64,000 nt of DNA from Sphingobacterium corticibacterium. Its GTDB lineage: Bacteria; Bacteroidota; Bacteroidia; Sphingobacteriales; Sphingobacteriaceae. The number at the start of each line of letters is the position of its first letter. Positions within the stretch are counted from its first letter, which is position 1. Positions 27,787 to 37,510 of the stretch are shown piece after piece. Made by a program: the position numbers and the translations under genes. Below the pieces are notes generated by a model, which saw only the letters and a list, made by a program, of their open reading frames with translations, did no database searches and had not been told where the DNA came from. Where the stretch lies: NCBI RefSeq assembly GCF_004208525.1, contig NZ_SGIT01000002.1, forward strand, positions 1,550,001 to 1,614,000, given 5' to 3'.

Positions 27787-30513
27787 ATGACACAGAAAAT
27801 AGCCTCACTTAAAAAGCTTCAAGAAAGTGGTAAGAATATCCATAGACTTCCATTCTCTATTCGGATTTTGCTGGAAAATGTTTTGCGCAATCACGATGGC
27901 TTTGCGGTTACGGATGATCATCAGGATACGCTTGTTAACTGGGATGCCTCGGGGACGGATAAAGACATTGCTTTCAAGCCGGCAAGGGTGTTGATGCAAG
28001 ACTTTACGGGTGTGCCGGCGGTTGTTGACATTACGTCTATCCGGGCGGAATTTGTACGAAGGGGGGGAGATGGCGCGAAGATTAATCCTGCAATACCAGT
28101 TGACCTCGTTATTGATCATTCTGTGCAAGTAGATTATTTCGGGACAGATTATTCCTATCAGGAAAATGTGAAACTGGAATATGAGCGAAATGCGGAGCGG
28201 TACCAATTATTAAAATGGGCGCAACAGGGTTTGGCCAGCCTGACGGTAGTTCCGCCAGGAATGGGCATTTGTCACCAAGTCAATCTCGAGTATTTAGCAA
28301 AAGGTGTTGTAGAGCGAGAGGGTTGGGCATTTCCCGATACGTTGGTCGGAACCGATTCACATACGCCTATGGTTAATGGTATCGGTGTTCTCGGTTGGGG
28401 TGTTGGCGGTATAGAAGCGGAAGCAGCGATGCTGGGGCAACCCGTATACTTTACCTGCCCTCAGGTTATCGGTCTCAAGCTCACCGGCGAAATTCCCGCC
28501 GGATGTACCGCTACGGATATGGTATTGTCCATAACCAAAATATTGCGGGAGACTGGTGTGGTCGGTAAATTCGTGGAAGTATTCGGAGATGGTTTAGATC
28601 ATTTGACCGTTACCGATCGGGCAACGATCTCTAACATGTCTCCGGAATTTGGATGTACCGTAACGTATTTTCCGATAGATAATCAGACGCTTGACTACAT
28701 GGAACGGACCAACCGATCGCCGGAACAGATTAATTTAGTACGGGAATACTGTCAGGAAAATATGCTCTGGCGTACGGGAGACGAAGAAATCGAATACTCC
28801 AAGGTTGTAGAACTAGACCTAAACACGTTAGAGCCAACTGTTGCAGGCCCGAAAAGGCCGCAAGATAAGATTCTTGTCAAAGACCTTCATGCCTCCTTCA
28901 GGACTATCCTTGATAAAGATTTTCAACGAAACTACGTTGCCTTTGACGACCGTCGCGAGCATGCTTGGTTAAATGAAGGAGGATCGGGGACACAGTTTGT
29001 CCAAGAGGCTACGGATGAACATAAAGAAACTTTGGCAACAGAAACCACCGATCTTCGAAGTGTGAAAATCAAATTAAAAAATGGCGAATACCGGTTAAGC
29101 GATGGTAGTATCGTTATTGCAGCAATTACCAGTTGTACAAATACATCAAATCCCAGTGTGATGATAGGTGCAGGCTTAGTGGCCAAAAAAGCCGTAGAAA
29201 AGGGGCTTCGCACCAGATCCTGGGTAAAAACAAGTTTAGCACCCGGATCGAAGGTTGTTACAAAATATTTAGAACGCTCGGGTTTATCCACCGATTTGGA
29301 AGCGTTGCGGTTTCATACCGTGGGTTATGGATGTACGTCATGTATCGGTAATAGTGGTCCATTACCAACGCATATTGCAGAGGCGGTCGATAATAGCGAG
29401 ATGGTCGTAGCCTCGGTACTTTCAGGAAATAGGAACTTCGAAGCACGGGTTCATCCCCAGGTGAAAATGAATTTCTTAATGTCTCCTATGCTGGTTGTTG
29501 CCTATGCGCTTATTGGCCGTGTTGATGTGAATCTCATGCAAGACCCCTTATCGTATGATCCGAATGGAAATCCGGTTTATTTAAAGGATATCTGGCCTAC
29601 GCAAGAGGAGATCAACCAAACGATCAAAGAGGCGATGCGAAAGGAAGATTTTAAAGAGGTATATGATGTGATTTTTGATGGTGATGACATTTGGAAAAGG
29701 CTCGAGGCTCCTGAAGGCCACGAATTTATTTGGGACGACAATTCTACATATATTAGGGAAGTTCCATTCTTTAAGGATATGCCTACCGAGCCATCGCCGC
29801 TCACAGAAATCGAGAATGCGCGTGTTCTGCTGTATTTAGGTGATTCTGTAACAACTGATCACATTTCGCCGGCTGGTTCTTTTAATGAGGAAAGCGCTGC
29901 AGGAAAGTATCTTTTGAGCAAAGGAATCGAAAAGAAAGACTTTAATTCATACGGTTCACGACGGGGGAATCACGAAGTCATGATGCGAGGAACATTTGCG
30001 AATGTGCGTATCCGAAACAAGATTACCGATCGAGAAGGTGGTTATTCGACCTATTTTCCGACCAAGGAAACCCTGACCGTATTCGATACGGCCATGAAAT
30101 ATCAAGCAGACGAGACACCCTTAGTTGTTTTAGCTGGCAAAGATTACGGAAGCGGTTCCTCCAGAGACTGGGCAGCGAAGGGTTCCAGCTTATTAGGTAT
30201 TCGCGCAGTGATCGCTGAAAGTTTTGAACGAATCCATAGAAGCAATCTGGTAGGAATGGGGATACTTCCGATAGAATTTCCATCTGGCGAGAGTGCAGCA
30301 TCACTGGGGTTAACAGGAGAAGAAGAGATCAGTATAACGGGTGTGGCGAGCGATTTGAAACCATTTAAGATGGTAAAAGTAAGTGCGGTAAGGGCATCGG
30401 GCGAAGCGATTGAATTTGACGCCAGAGCCCGGTTAGATTCAGATATCGATGTCGAATATTTCAAACATGGCGGTATTCTCCACTATGTTTTGCGGAGCTA
30501 TTTAAGCCGCTAG
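27787..30513 (+). CDS. acnA: Aconitate hydratase, AcnA/IRP type
   Basis: A 908-residue cytoplasmic [4Fe-4S] enzyme interconverting citrate and isocitrate in the TCA cycle. The cluster ligands are visible as Cys450 (ITSCTNTSNPS) and Cys516/Cys519 (GYGCTSCIGNSGPL). Further motifs are LVGTDSHTPMVNGIGVLGWGVGG near the N-terminus and DYGSGSSRDWAAKGS in the swivelling domain. The length fits AcnA. The N-terminus is slightly short, but an in-frame stop upstream and no other ATG support the start at 27787. It is a housekeeping gene lying between two glycan loci, 61 bp after the HTCS stop; no functional link to either is evident. Confidence 0.95.
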   Translation: MTQKIASLKKLQESGKNIHRLPFSIRILLENVLRNHDGFAVTDDHQDTLVNWDASGTDKDIAFKPARVLMQDFTGVPAVVDITSIRAEFVRRGGDGAKINPAIPVDLVIDHSVQVDYFGTDYSYQENVKLEYERNAERYQLLKWAQQGLASLTVVPPGMGICHQVNLEYLAKGVVEREGWAFPDTLVGTDSHTPMVNGIGVLGWGVGGIEAEAAMLGQPVYFTCPQVIGLKLTGEIPAGCTATDMVLSITKILRETGVVGKFVEVFGDGLDHLTVTDRATISNMSPEFGCTVTYFPIDNQTLDYMERTNRSPEQINLVREYCQENMLWRTGDEEIEYSKVVELDLNTLEPTVAGPKRPQDKILVKDLHASFRTILDKDFQRNYVAFDDRREHAWLNEGGSGTQFVQEATDEHKETLATETTDLRSVKIKLKNGEYRLSDGSIVIAAITSCTNTSNPSVMIGAGLVAKKAVEKGLRTRSWVKTSLAPGSKVVTKYLERSGLSTDLEALRFHTVGYGCTSCIGNSGPLPTHIAEAVDNSEMVVASVLSGNRNFEARVHPQVKMNFLMSPMLVVAYALIGRVDVNLMQDPLSYDPNGNPVYLKDIWPTQEEINQTIKEAMRKEDFKEVYDVIFDGDDIWKRLEAPEGHEFIWDDNSTYIREVPFFKDMPTEPSPLTEIENARVLLYLGDSVTTDHISPAGSFNEESAAGKYLLSKGIEKKDFNSYGSRRGNHEVMMRGTFANVRIRNKITDREGGYSTYFPTKETLTVFDTAMKYQADETPLVVLAGKDYGSGSSRDWAAKGSSLLGIRAVIAESFERIHRSNLVGMGILPIEFPSGESAASLGLTGEEEISITGVASDLKPFKMVKVSAVRASGEAIEFDARARLDSDIDVEYFKHGGILHYVLRSYLSR

Positions 30514-30537
30514 GAGCACCTTCCAGAATATTTTCGA

Positions 30538-30572
30538 AGCTGTTTGTTTTGAAAAAATCGTTACGAACAGCT
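30538..30572 (+). terminator. Hairpin after acnA
   Basis: AGCTGTTTGT pairs with ACGAACAGCT (one G-U pair), 25 bp past the acnA stop, with a 15-nt A-rich loop. No T-run follows, so it may only attenuate or stabilise the acnA message. Confidence 0.4.
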
Positions 30573-30587
30573 GTCCTGTACTGTCCT

Positions 30588-30611
30588 GCAAACGTTGCCG
30601 GCAACGTTTGC
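30588..30611. promoter_or_regulatory. Perfect 24-bp palindrome, putative LacI-type operator, copy 1
   Basis: Half-site GCAAACGTTGCC followed by its exact reverse complement, with a central CCGG. This is the form of LacI-family operators (dyad with a central CG). It lies 230 bp upstream of the SusC start at 30841. A 10-bp direct repeat (CTGTCCTGTA/CTGTCCTGCA, 30571-30590) abuts it. The remaining 30612-30840 leader is AT-rich and shows no other gene or clear signal. The same palindrome recurs before 39687 and 48924. No LacI-family gene is in the window. Confidence 0.75.
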
Positions 30612-30840
30612 GTGGTTTTTATTTTATATTTATTGCTCTTTACTACCTGTATTACCTTATAATTGTAATAGGATATTAACGCTAACAAGATATAAACATA
30701 AGTTGTCGATGAGAGAGATTCTGATGATGACACCAATTGAACCGTTAACAATCCACAAAGAAATGCAAAGTATTATAATCTAACAAGAGATTATCGTTCT
30801 TATAATTAGTAACCAGTTTAATCATTTATTAACAATTATC

Positions 30841-33800
30841 ATGAGGATATTTAAAGCTTTATTGCTGATGCTTTTCTTCGTTCACGCTGCTTTTGCACAA
30901 GAGCGTAATATTACCGGTACGGTGTATGACGAAGACAGAAAACCGATGCCTGGGGTAACGGTAAAAGTGAAAGGCGCGAGTCAACAAACCAGTACAGACG
31001 AAAATGGCTATTACACCATTGCTGTTTCGACTGGAAGTGATGTGCTTGTATTTACTTCTGTGGGGTATGTCGTGCAAGAACAAGCCGTGCAAGGCAACAA
31101 CAACGTTACGGTGACGATGCAAGTCGATGCAGCCGGTTTGGACGAAGTGGTTGTGATCGGTTATGGTACCGTGAAGCGGAGGGACTTAACCGGAGCAGTT
31201 GCTTCCGTGGACGCAAAAACCATCACTGCTGCACCGGTGTCTTCTGCATTAGAGGCTATACAGGGTCGTGTGGCAGGTCTGAATATTAATACAACAGAAG
31301 GTTCTCCCGATGCGGAACTGACCGTCCGCGTACGTGGCGGAGGCTCGATAACGCAAGATAATGCGCCTCTGTATATTGTGGATGGCTTCCCGGTTAGCTC
31401 TATCGCCGACATTGCGCCGCAGGATATCGAGTCTATCGATATCTTAAAGGACGCTTCCTCTACAGCGATATACGGTGCCCGCGGGGCGAATGGGGTGATT
31501 CTCGTTACGACCAAAGGTGGCAAGTCCGGAAAGACCGCAATCAGCTTCAATGTGTTTACCGGTTCCCGAAACTTAGCCAATAAGCTTGATGTGTTGTCTC
31601 CGCTAGACTACGTTACTTGGCAATATGAGCATTCTCTTTTAGCAAATAAACCGGAAAACTATACACGGTATTTTGGAAATTATCAGGATATAGATCTTTA
31701 TGCGGATGTCGAGCCGAATGATTGGCAGGAGATTATATTTGGAAGGACAGGAACGACATATAATCAGAACTTGAACCTCAGCGGTGGCGGAGAAAAAACG
31801 CGGTTTAGCGTGAGCCACAGCTTTGTAAAAGACCGGGCGATTATGCAGATGTCGGATTTTCAGCGCCACAATGCGAATTTTAAACTCAATCATAAGTTAT
31901 ACGATGGTTTAACATTAGATATCGGCGCACGTTATTCGGATACTCAGGTTAACGGTGGAGGGATGAACGAGCAGAACGAAGTCTCTTCGGCTGATTCCCG
32001 ATTGAAGTATGCCATGTTATATCCACCGTTTCCGGTAGCAGGCCTAACCACAACGACCGAAACAGATGACGACTTTAATCTATACAGCCCAATTGTGGCC
32101 ATTTCCGATAACGATCAATATTACAGACGGAAAACGGTAAACTTAAATGCAGCTCTCTCCTATCAGGTGCTTCCTAGCCTCCGTTTACGTTCCGAGTTTG
32201 GTTATGATAACTACCGTAACGATCAGGATCGTTTCTACGGGGGTACAACCTATTATGTACGCAATGTCCCGGCGGCAGATTATCAAGATAAGCCAGCGTT
32301 GATATTGACCAATACAAACCGGAACGGATGGCGGAATACGAATACGGCAACATATACGTTGGATGAGCTTTTGGGCGAGGACCATAAGTTGAATGTAATG
32401 GCGGGGCAAGAGTATTTATTAACTGAGAATCAAATTTTGACAAATTCTATTCACAATTTCCCAGAAACCTTCTCTTTTGAAGATGCACGGAAATTGACAA
32501 CTCAGGGCGTTGCTAATTCTGTGGATAATAATTTCTCTCCGGATGAGAAGCTTTTGTCGTTCTTTGGTCGTGCAAATTATGATTTTAGAGGGAAATATTT
32601 GTTGAGTGCGACTTTCCGCGCAGACGGCTCTTCTAAATTTTCAGCAGAGAATAGATGGGGATATTTTCCATCTGTATCCGGAGCTTGGCGTCTATCTGAT
32701 GAGGAATTCTTATCGGATGCAAAAACGTGGTTAACCGACATGAAACTTCGGGCGAGTTACGGATCTGCCGGTAACAACCGTATTCCTCCCGGCTTGCTGG
32801 TGCAGGTTTTTAACAATTCGACAACGAATTGGGTCAATGGTTATAACAATTATTGGGCAGCCTCCAAAACAATGGCGAACCCCGATCTGAAATGGGAAAC
32901 CACGGTAACTCGGAATATGGGTTTAGATTTTACGTTATGGAAAGGTCGCTTAAGCGGAACAGTAGATGCCTATCTCAACGAAACAAAAAACTTACTCATT
33001 GCTTTTCCGGTTGGTGGAACAGGCTATGACATACAATACCGTAACTTGGGCAATACGCAAAACAAAGGACTTGAATTTACGTTGAACGGAACAGTGGTGC
33101 AGAAAACAAACTTCGATCTATCGATGAGTGCGAATATAGCCTTTAACCGAAATAAGGTATTGAGCTTAGGTTCCATTGAAAATATTCCGGGAACCTCTGG
33201 TTGGGCATCTACAGCGATAGGAACAGACTATATGGTGGAAGTCGGCTCCCCTATTGGGCATATGTACGGCTACCAAAGCGATGGGCGATATGAAGTTGCT
33301 GATTTCGACAGGTATGATGCAGCTTCGAATCAGTGGATTTTAAAAGAAGGGGTGGCAGATGGAAGAGAGTTAATTGGTTTAATTCGTCCGGGTTCCATGA
33401 AAATAAAAGATATAGATGGAGATGGTAGAATCAGCGTCGCGGACAGGACTATCATTGGAAATGCAAACGCATTGCATACCGGAGGTTTTTCAATCATGTC
33501 CCGTATCTACAACTTTGATTTGGCGACGTATTTTACTTGGAGTTATGGTAATAACATCTATAACGCCAATAAAATCGAATATACGTCAACCAGCCAGTAT
33601 AATTCCCGCAACATGATCGGTGAAGTAGCAAGCGGTTCGCGTTGGACGAATCTTCGCCCGGACGGCACAATCAGTAATGATCCTGCAGAGCTGGAAGCGA
33701 TGAATGCGAATACGACGATGTGGTCGCCGTATACACGGTCATTCACCTTTACGGACTGGGCGGTGGAAGATGGTTCGTTCTTGCGCCTTTCGACTGCAAC

Positions 33801-34017
33801 CATTGGTTACACACTACCGCAGTCTATTTCTTCGAAACTAAAAATGCAGAATCTGCGGATATATGCGTCAGGCTACAACCTCCTATTGTTTACTAATTAT
33901 AGTGGTTTTGACCCTGAAGTCTCCACACGACGGAGAACACAGCTTACACCGGGTGTAGATTATTCGGCCTATCCGAAAAGCAGATCCTTTGTATTTGGTT
34001 TGAATGTAAATTTTTAA
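30841..34017 (+). CDS. SusC-family TonB-dependent transporter (locus B, pair 1)
   Basis: A 1058-residue outer-membrane transporter with signal peptide (MRIFKALLLMLFFVHAAFAQ), carboxypeptidase-like domain (GTVYDEDRKPMPGVTVKVKG), TonB-box region (LDEVVVIGYGTVKRRDLTGAV), plug (LYIVDGFPVSS; ILKDASSTAIYGARGANGV) and a barrel ending SRSFVFGLNVNF. It should import pectic oligosaccharides, judged by the neighbouring PL1, GH105 and DUF5123 genes. No STN domain is present. Expression is probably controlled at the palindromic operator 230 bp upstream. Confidence 0.95.
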   Translation: MRIFKALLLMLFFVHAAFAQERNITGTVYDEDRKPMPGVTVKVKGASQQTSTDENGYYTIAVSTGSDVLVFTSVGYVVQEQAVQGNNNVTVTMQVDAAGLDEVVVIGYGTVKRRDLTGAVASVDAKTITAAPVSSALEAIQGRVAGLNINTTEGSPDAELTVRVRGGGSITQDNAPLYIVDGFPVSSIADIAPQDIESIDILKDASSTAIYGARGANGVILVTTKGGKSGKTAISFNVFTGSRNLANKLDVLSPLDYVTWQYEHSLLANKPENYTRYFGNYQDIDLYADVEPNDWQEIIFGRTGTTYNQNLNLSGGGEKTRFSVSHSFVKDRAIMQMSDFQRHNANFKLNHKLYDGLTLDIGARYSDTQVNGGGMNEQNEVSSADSRLKYAMLYPPFPVAGLTTTTETDDDFNLYSPIVAISDNDQYYRRKTVNLNAALSYQVLPSLRLRSEFGYDNYRNDQDRFYGGTTYYVRNVPAADYQDKPALILTNTNRNGWRNTNTATYTLDELLGEDHKLNVMAGQEYLLTENQILTNSIHNFPETFSFEDARKLTTQGVANSVDNNFSPDEKLLSFFGRANYDFRGKYLLSATFRADGSSKFSAENRWGYFPSVSGAWRLSDEEFLSDAKTWLTDMKLRASYGSAGNNRIPPGLLVQVFNNSTTNWVNGYNNYWAASKTMANPDLKWETTVTRNMGLDFTLWKGRLSGTVDAYLNETKNLLIAFPVGGTGYDIQYRNLGNTQNKGLEFTLNGTVVQKTNFDLSMSANIAFNRNKVLSLGSIENIPGTSGWASTAIGTDYMVEVGSPIGHMYGYQSDGRYEVADFDRYDAASNQWILKEGVADGRELIGLIRPGSMKIKDIDGDGRISVADRTIIGNANALHTGGFSIMSRIYNFDLATYFTWSYGNNIYNANKIEYTSTSQYNSRNMIGEVASGSRWTNLRPDGTISNDPAELEAMNANTTMWSPYTRSFTFTDWAVEDGSFLRLSTATIGYTLPQSISSKLKMQNLRIYASGYNLLLFTNYSGFDPEVSTRRRTQLTPGVDYSAYPKSRSFVFGLNVNF

Positions 34018-34027
34018 TTTGAAAGAG

Positions 34028-35833
34028 ATGAAGCGAATTATAAACATAGCCGTTTTGGCAGCAACAGTTTTATCGGTAACAGCCTGTAAAGATATATTAG
34101 AAGCACCGACAAAATCTTCCATGGACGAGTCCGTTATTTTCTCGTCACCTGCTCTAGCGGAAGGAGTTGTTCCGGGAATACTTCAATCCTTCGGCGAGAC
34201 CAATTCCTACCGCGGGCGCTATCTGGTTTTTTACGGCACCAATACAGATGTGGAAGTGAACAGTTCCCTCAAAGCCATTGACGACGATAAGTCACGATTG
34301 AGTAACTATAACTCAAATTTCGACAATGGACAAATGAATACAGACAATAATGCCTATGCAAAATTTTACGAGGGCATTGAGCGAGCAAATATGGCCATAC
34401 GAGGTTTGCGGACTTATGGAAATGTGGAAGCAGATCCACAAATGGCACAAATATTAGGTGAAGTTCTTGTGCTTCGCGCAGTACTGTACAATGACCTGAT
34501 AAAGGGATGGGGCGATGTTCCAGCGCGTTTCGAGCCTATCGTCACGGAGACGACGTATTTGCCGCGAGCAGATCGGGATACGATCTACAAACAATTATTA
34601 GCAGATCTGGAAGAGGCCGCTAATTTATTGCCTTGGCCGAATGAATCTTCCAAAACATCCTCTGTAGAGCATGCGAGCAAATCCTTTGCCAAAGGACTTC
34701 GGGCAAGATTGGCATTAGCCGCAGGAGGGTATGCACAACGGCTGGATGGAACGGTACGTTTGAGTGGAGATCCGGATCTTTCCAAAGAAAAAATGTATGC
34801 TTTGGCTAAACAGGAGTGTCTGGATATTATTAATAGTAACACACAGCGATTATTAGGATTTGAAGAAACCTTTCGTCGCTTTAACCAAGAAAATTTAGCG
34901 GCAGGTGGTGAATCCATGTGGGAAATCCCCTTTTCTGAGGGGCGTGGGCGCGTTATTTTTGATTTAGGTGTTAGGCATTTAAAGACGAATCAGTATACCG
35001 GACAGAACCGTGGCGGTACCGTAGGCCCGAATCCGATTATGCTGTACGAGTTTGATAAAGATGATGCACGACGTTTCGTCTCCGTTGTTCCTTATGAGTG
35101 GGATCGTGCGGGTGAAGTGGCTGATGCCGGGGCGTTTCAGGTGCCTTCTTCCTTAGGGCGTCTATTTTTTGGCAAATACCGGTATGAATGGATGGGGAGA
35201 CGCGTGACCTCTACCAATGACGATGGTTTAAACTGGATGTATATGCGTTATGCGGATGTAGTATTGATGGCGGCAGAGACTATTAATGAGCTGGATGGTC
35301 CGCAAGCAGCGGCACCTTATTTGAAAATGATACTGGATCGGGCCTTTCCAACAAATGCTACGAAAGCAGAAAGCCTATTGGCAGAAGCAACGGTGTCAAA
35401 AGCGACATTCTTTGATGCTATCGTTGATCAAAGAGCTCTAGAGTTTACCGGAGAGATGTTACGTAAAGGGGATCTTATCCGTTGGAACTTGCTTGGTACG
35501 AAACTGGCTGAAGCTAAAGAAAAACTGGAGCAATTGGAAAACCGGACTGGAAAGTATGCCGATCTTCCAGAAAAGATTTACTATCAGACAAATGATGATG
35601 ATGAGACGATCACCATTTATGGGTTAGACTTTGGAGATACGGATGCTGTAGGCGCTGCACTGGGCTATGAATCGAGTAAAACTTGGACAATGGTCTCGAG
35701 CAATGATCAGACTTCTTTTTGGAACGCGTTGGTTTACCCGGGTAAAGATCCGAATAAGCAGCAGTATTGGCCGATATGGCAGTTTTTTATCGAAAATTCT
35801 AACGGATTATTGAATAACGATCATTTAAATTAA
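34028..35833 (+). CDS. SusD-family lipoprotein (locus B, pair 1)
   Basis: A 601-residue outer-membrane lipoprotein. The ATG at 34028 gives a clean signal (MKRIINIAVLAATVLSVTAC, Cys20); the TTG at 34019 is a poorer alternative. It has the helical SusD body (EVLVLRAVLYNDLIKGWGDVPARFEP) and the conserved DQRALEFTGEMLRKGDLIRWN near residue 480. It is somewhat longer than many SusD proteins. It lies 10 bp after SusC and 19 bp before the DUF5123 gene, forming one unit that ends at the terminator at 37408. It likely binds pectic glycans at the surface with its SusC. Confidence 0.93.
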   Translation: MKRIINIAVLAATVLSVTACKDILEAPTKSSMDESVIFSSPALAEGVVPGILQSFGETNSYRGRYLVFYGTNTDVEVNSSLKAIDDDKSRLSNYNSNFDNGQMNTDNNAYAKFYEGIERANMAIRGLRTYGNVEADPQMAQILGEVLVLRAVLYNDLIKGWGDVPARFEPIVTETTYLPRADRDTIYKQLLADLEEAANLLPWPNESSKTSSVEHASKSFAKGLRARLALAAGGYAQRLDGTVRLSGDPDLSKEKMYALAKQECLDIINSNTQRLLGFEETFRRFNQENLAAGGESMWEIPFSEGRGRVIFDLGVRHLKTNQYTGQNRGGTVGPNPIMLYEFDKDDARRFVSVVPYEWDRAGEVADAGAFQVPSSLGRLFFGKYRYEWMGRRVTSTNDDGLNWMYMRYADVVLMAAETINELDGPQAAAPYLKMILDRAFPTNATKAESLLAEATVSKATFFDAIVDQRALEFTGEMLRKGDLIRWNLLGTKLAEAKEKLEQLENRTGKYADLPEKIYYQTNDDDETITIYGLDFGDTDAVGAALGYESSKTWTMVSSNDQTSFWNALVYPGKDPNKQQYWPIWQFFIENSNGLLNNDHLN

Positions 35834-35852
35834 CCTTAAAGATGTTGAAATC

Positions 35853-37391
35853 ATGAAATTTAGATATATAATATGGTTTTCCGCCATGATGGTGGGACTG
35901 GGGTTATCTTCCTGTAAGGAAAACCTTTTACAAGAAATTACCGAGCTGAATCTTGATCAGACATTGTCGCCAACAGAGTTGACAGCTCAGGTAGTAAATC
36001 GTACAAATGTTCGGTTGAATTGGAGACGCGTAAGTAATGCGCAATCGTATAACATTGAAATTTTCGATAATGCGGAATTTTCCGGAACGGCGGCAGCAAC
36101 AGCCGATGGTATTACGATGGACCAGCTTCCGTATACGATTTCCGGGCTGGAAGGTGAGACAATTTATTATGTTCGTGTACAGGGTATTGGCGAAGAAATC
36201 CGTGAGTCAAAATGGATCAGTGCTACGTTTACGACCGATACCGAGCAGATATTCCAAGAGGTAGATATCAATGAAATAGAAGCTACAGCCGTTACATTGC
36301 GTTGGACGCCCGGTGAAGTTGCCGCCCAAATTGTCGTGGAACCGGGGAATATACAATATACAGTAACCGCAGAGGATATAGCTACTGGTGCGGCACAAAT
36401 CACAGGGTTAACACCCGAAACAGACTATACGGCTAGACTACTGTATGAAGGACGAACACGCGGAACCGTATCATTCCGAACCATATTAGATCTGGGGGAT
36501 GCCATTGCAGTGGAGCCGACAGACAATTTGACCAATTTAATTGCTAATGCAAATGATGGAGACGTTTTTGCATTGATGCCTGGCGAATATGCTCTCCAAG
36601 ATTTAACTATATCAACCAGTATCTCTATAAAAGCGGCCAAACCGGCCGATAGACCTGTACTAAAAGGAGCTGTTTTGCGCATAAGTTTGGGTGCATCGTT
36701 GTCTTTGGAGAATCTGATATTGGACGGTACCGGAGCGAAAGATAGTAATCAAACCATTATATATAGCGCGGGCACATACGGGAGCTTAGAAATTGAAAAT
36801 TGTGAGATATATAATTACCACAAAGGTTTGATATACGTCAGCACGGCTGCTCGGATTCAGCGTACACTTATCCAAAACAACGTGATTTATAATATAAGAT
36901 GCGACGGGGGTGAGTTTATTGACTTTAGAGAAGGTATTACTGATGTATTGGATTTTAATAATAATACGGTGTATAATTCAGGTAATGTCCGGGATTTTTT
37001 CAGAATGGATGTTAACGGGTCAAACAATTTCCCTTCCGTCACCAGTCTATTAAATTTCAGAAATAACACTTTTTATAATGTCAATAATCGAAGTGCAGGT
37101 AGGTTCTTGTATATCCGCTTGACGAATCATCAGATTACATTTACGAATAATATTGTTGCTGCTTCAGAAGGAATGCATACAAATCAAAGTGCCACGACGT
37201 TAACCAGTATGTCTGGGAACAACTATTATAATGCTCCAGCTTATTATAACAGTAGCACGAGTAATGTCAAAACGGACATAGGCTCCTACACAACCCTCGA
37301 TCCTGGTTTTGCTAATCCTAGTGAAGGTAACTTTACGATCAGTAATGAAGACCTAAAGCTCAATGGAATAGGCGCCGCGCGCTGGCGATAA
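35853..37391 (+). CDS. DUF4957/DUF5123-type beta-helix lipoprotein with FN3 domains
   Basis: A 512-residue lipoprotein (LGLSSC, Cys21). Two FN3-like domains (about residues 35-130 and 135-212) are followed by a right-handed parallel beta-helix (about 215-500) with regular Asn-rich turns (NNTVYNSGN, NNTFYNVNN, NNIVAASEG). No pectate-lyase catalytic set is obvious. Its place directly after SusC-SusD, where SusE/F-like surface proteins sit, suggests a surface glycan-binding protein for pectin, though lyase-like activity cannot be excluded. A paralogue with the same plan lies at 61628. Confidence 0.8.
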   Translation: MKFRYIIWFSAMMVGLGLSSCKENLLQEITELNLDQTLSPTELTAQVVNRTNVRLNWRRVSNAQSYNIEIFDNAEFSGTAAATADGITMDQLPYTISGLEGETIYYVRVQGIGEEIRESKWISATFTTDTEQIFQEVDINEIEATAVTLRWTPGEVAAQIVVEPGNIQYTVTAEDIATGAAQITGLTPETDYTARLLYEGRTRGTVSFRTILDLGDAIAVEPTDNLTNLIANANDGDVFALMPGEYALQDLTISTSISIKAAKPADRPVLKGAVLRISLGASLSLENLILDGTGAKDSNQTIIYSAGTYGSLEIENCEIYNYHKGLIYVSTAARIQRTLIQNNVIYNIRCDGGEFIDFREGITDVLDFNNNTVYNSGNVRDFFRMDVNGSNNFPSVTSLLNFRNNTFYNVNNRSAGRFLYIRLTNHQITFTNNIVAASEGMHTNQSATTLTSMSGNNYYNAPAYYNSSTSNVKTDIGSYTTLDPGFANPSEGNFTISNEDLKLNGIGAARWR

Positions 37392-37407
37392 CCTATAAAA
37401 GGCTGAG

Positions 37408-37440
37408 AGAGCCGCATCACTGATCGATGCGGCTCTTTTA
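37408..37440 (+). terminator. Intrinsic terminator ending SusC-SusD-DUF5123
   Basis: Perfect 11-bp stem AGAGCCGCATC / GATGCGGCTCT with a 7-nt loop, ending in TTTTA, 17 bp after the DUF5123 stop. It separates this unit from the PL1 gene at 37511. Confidence 0.85.
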
Positions 37441-37510
37441 AAATATATCGATCTAATTGTATCGCCACGTTCAAAGCAAGTTGGTGGAGTGAACTAATAA
37501 TGATATACCG

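Noticed and set aside
27787..28206. Long minus-strand frames inside acnA and the SusC genes
   Set aside because: They are shadows of strong plus-strand genes with intact motifs and have no family features.
34019..34027. TTG start for SusD of pair 1
   Set aside because: The ATG at 34028 gives a canonical lipoprotein signal and is the better start.
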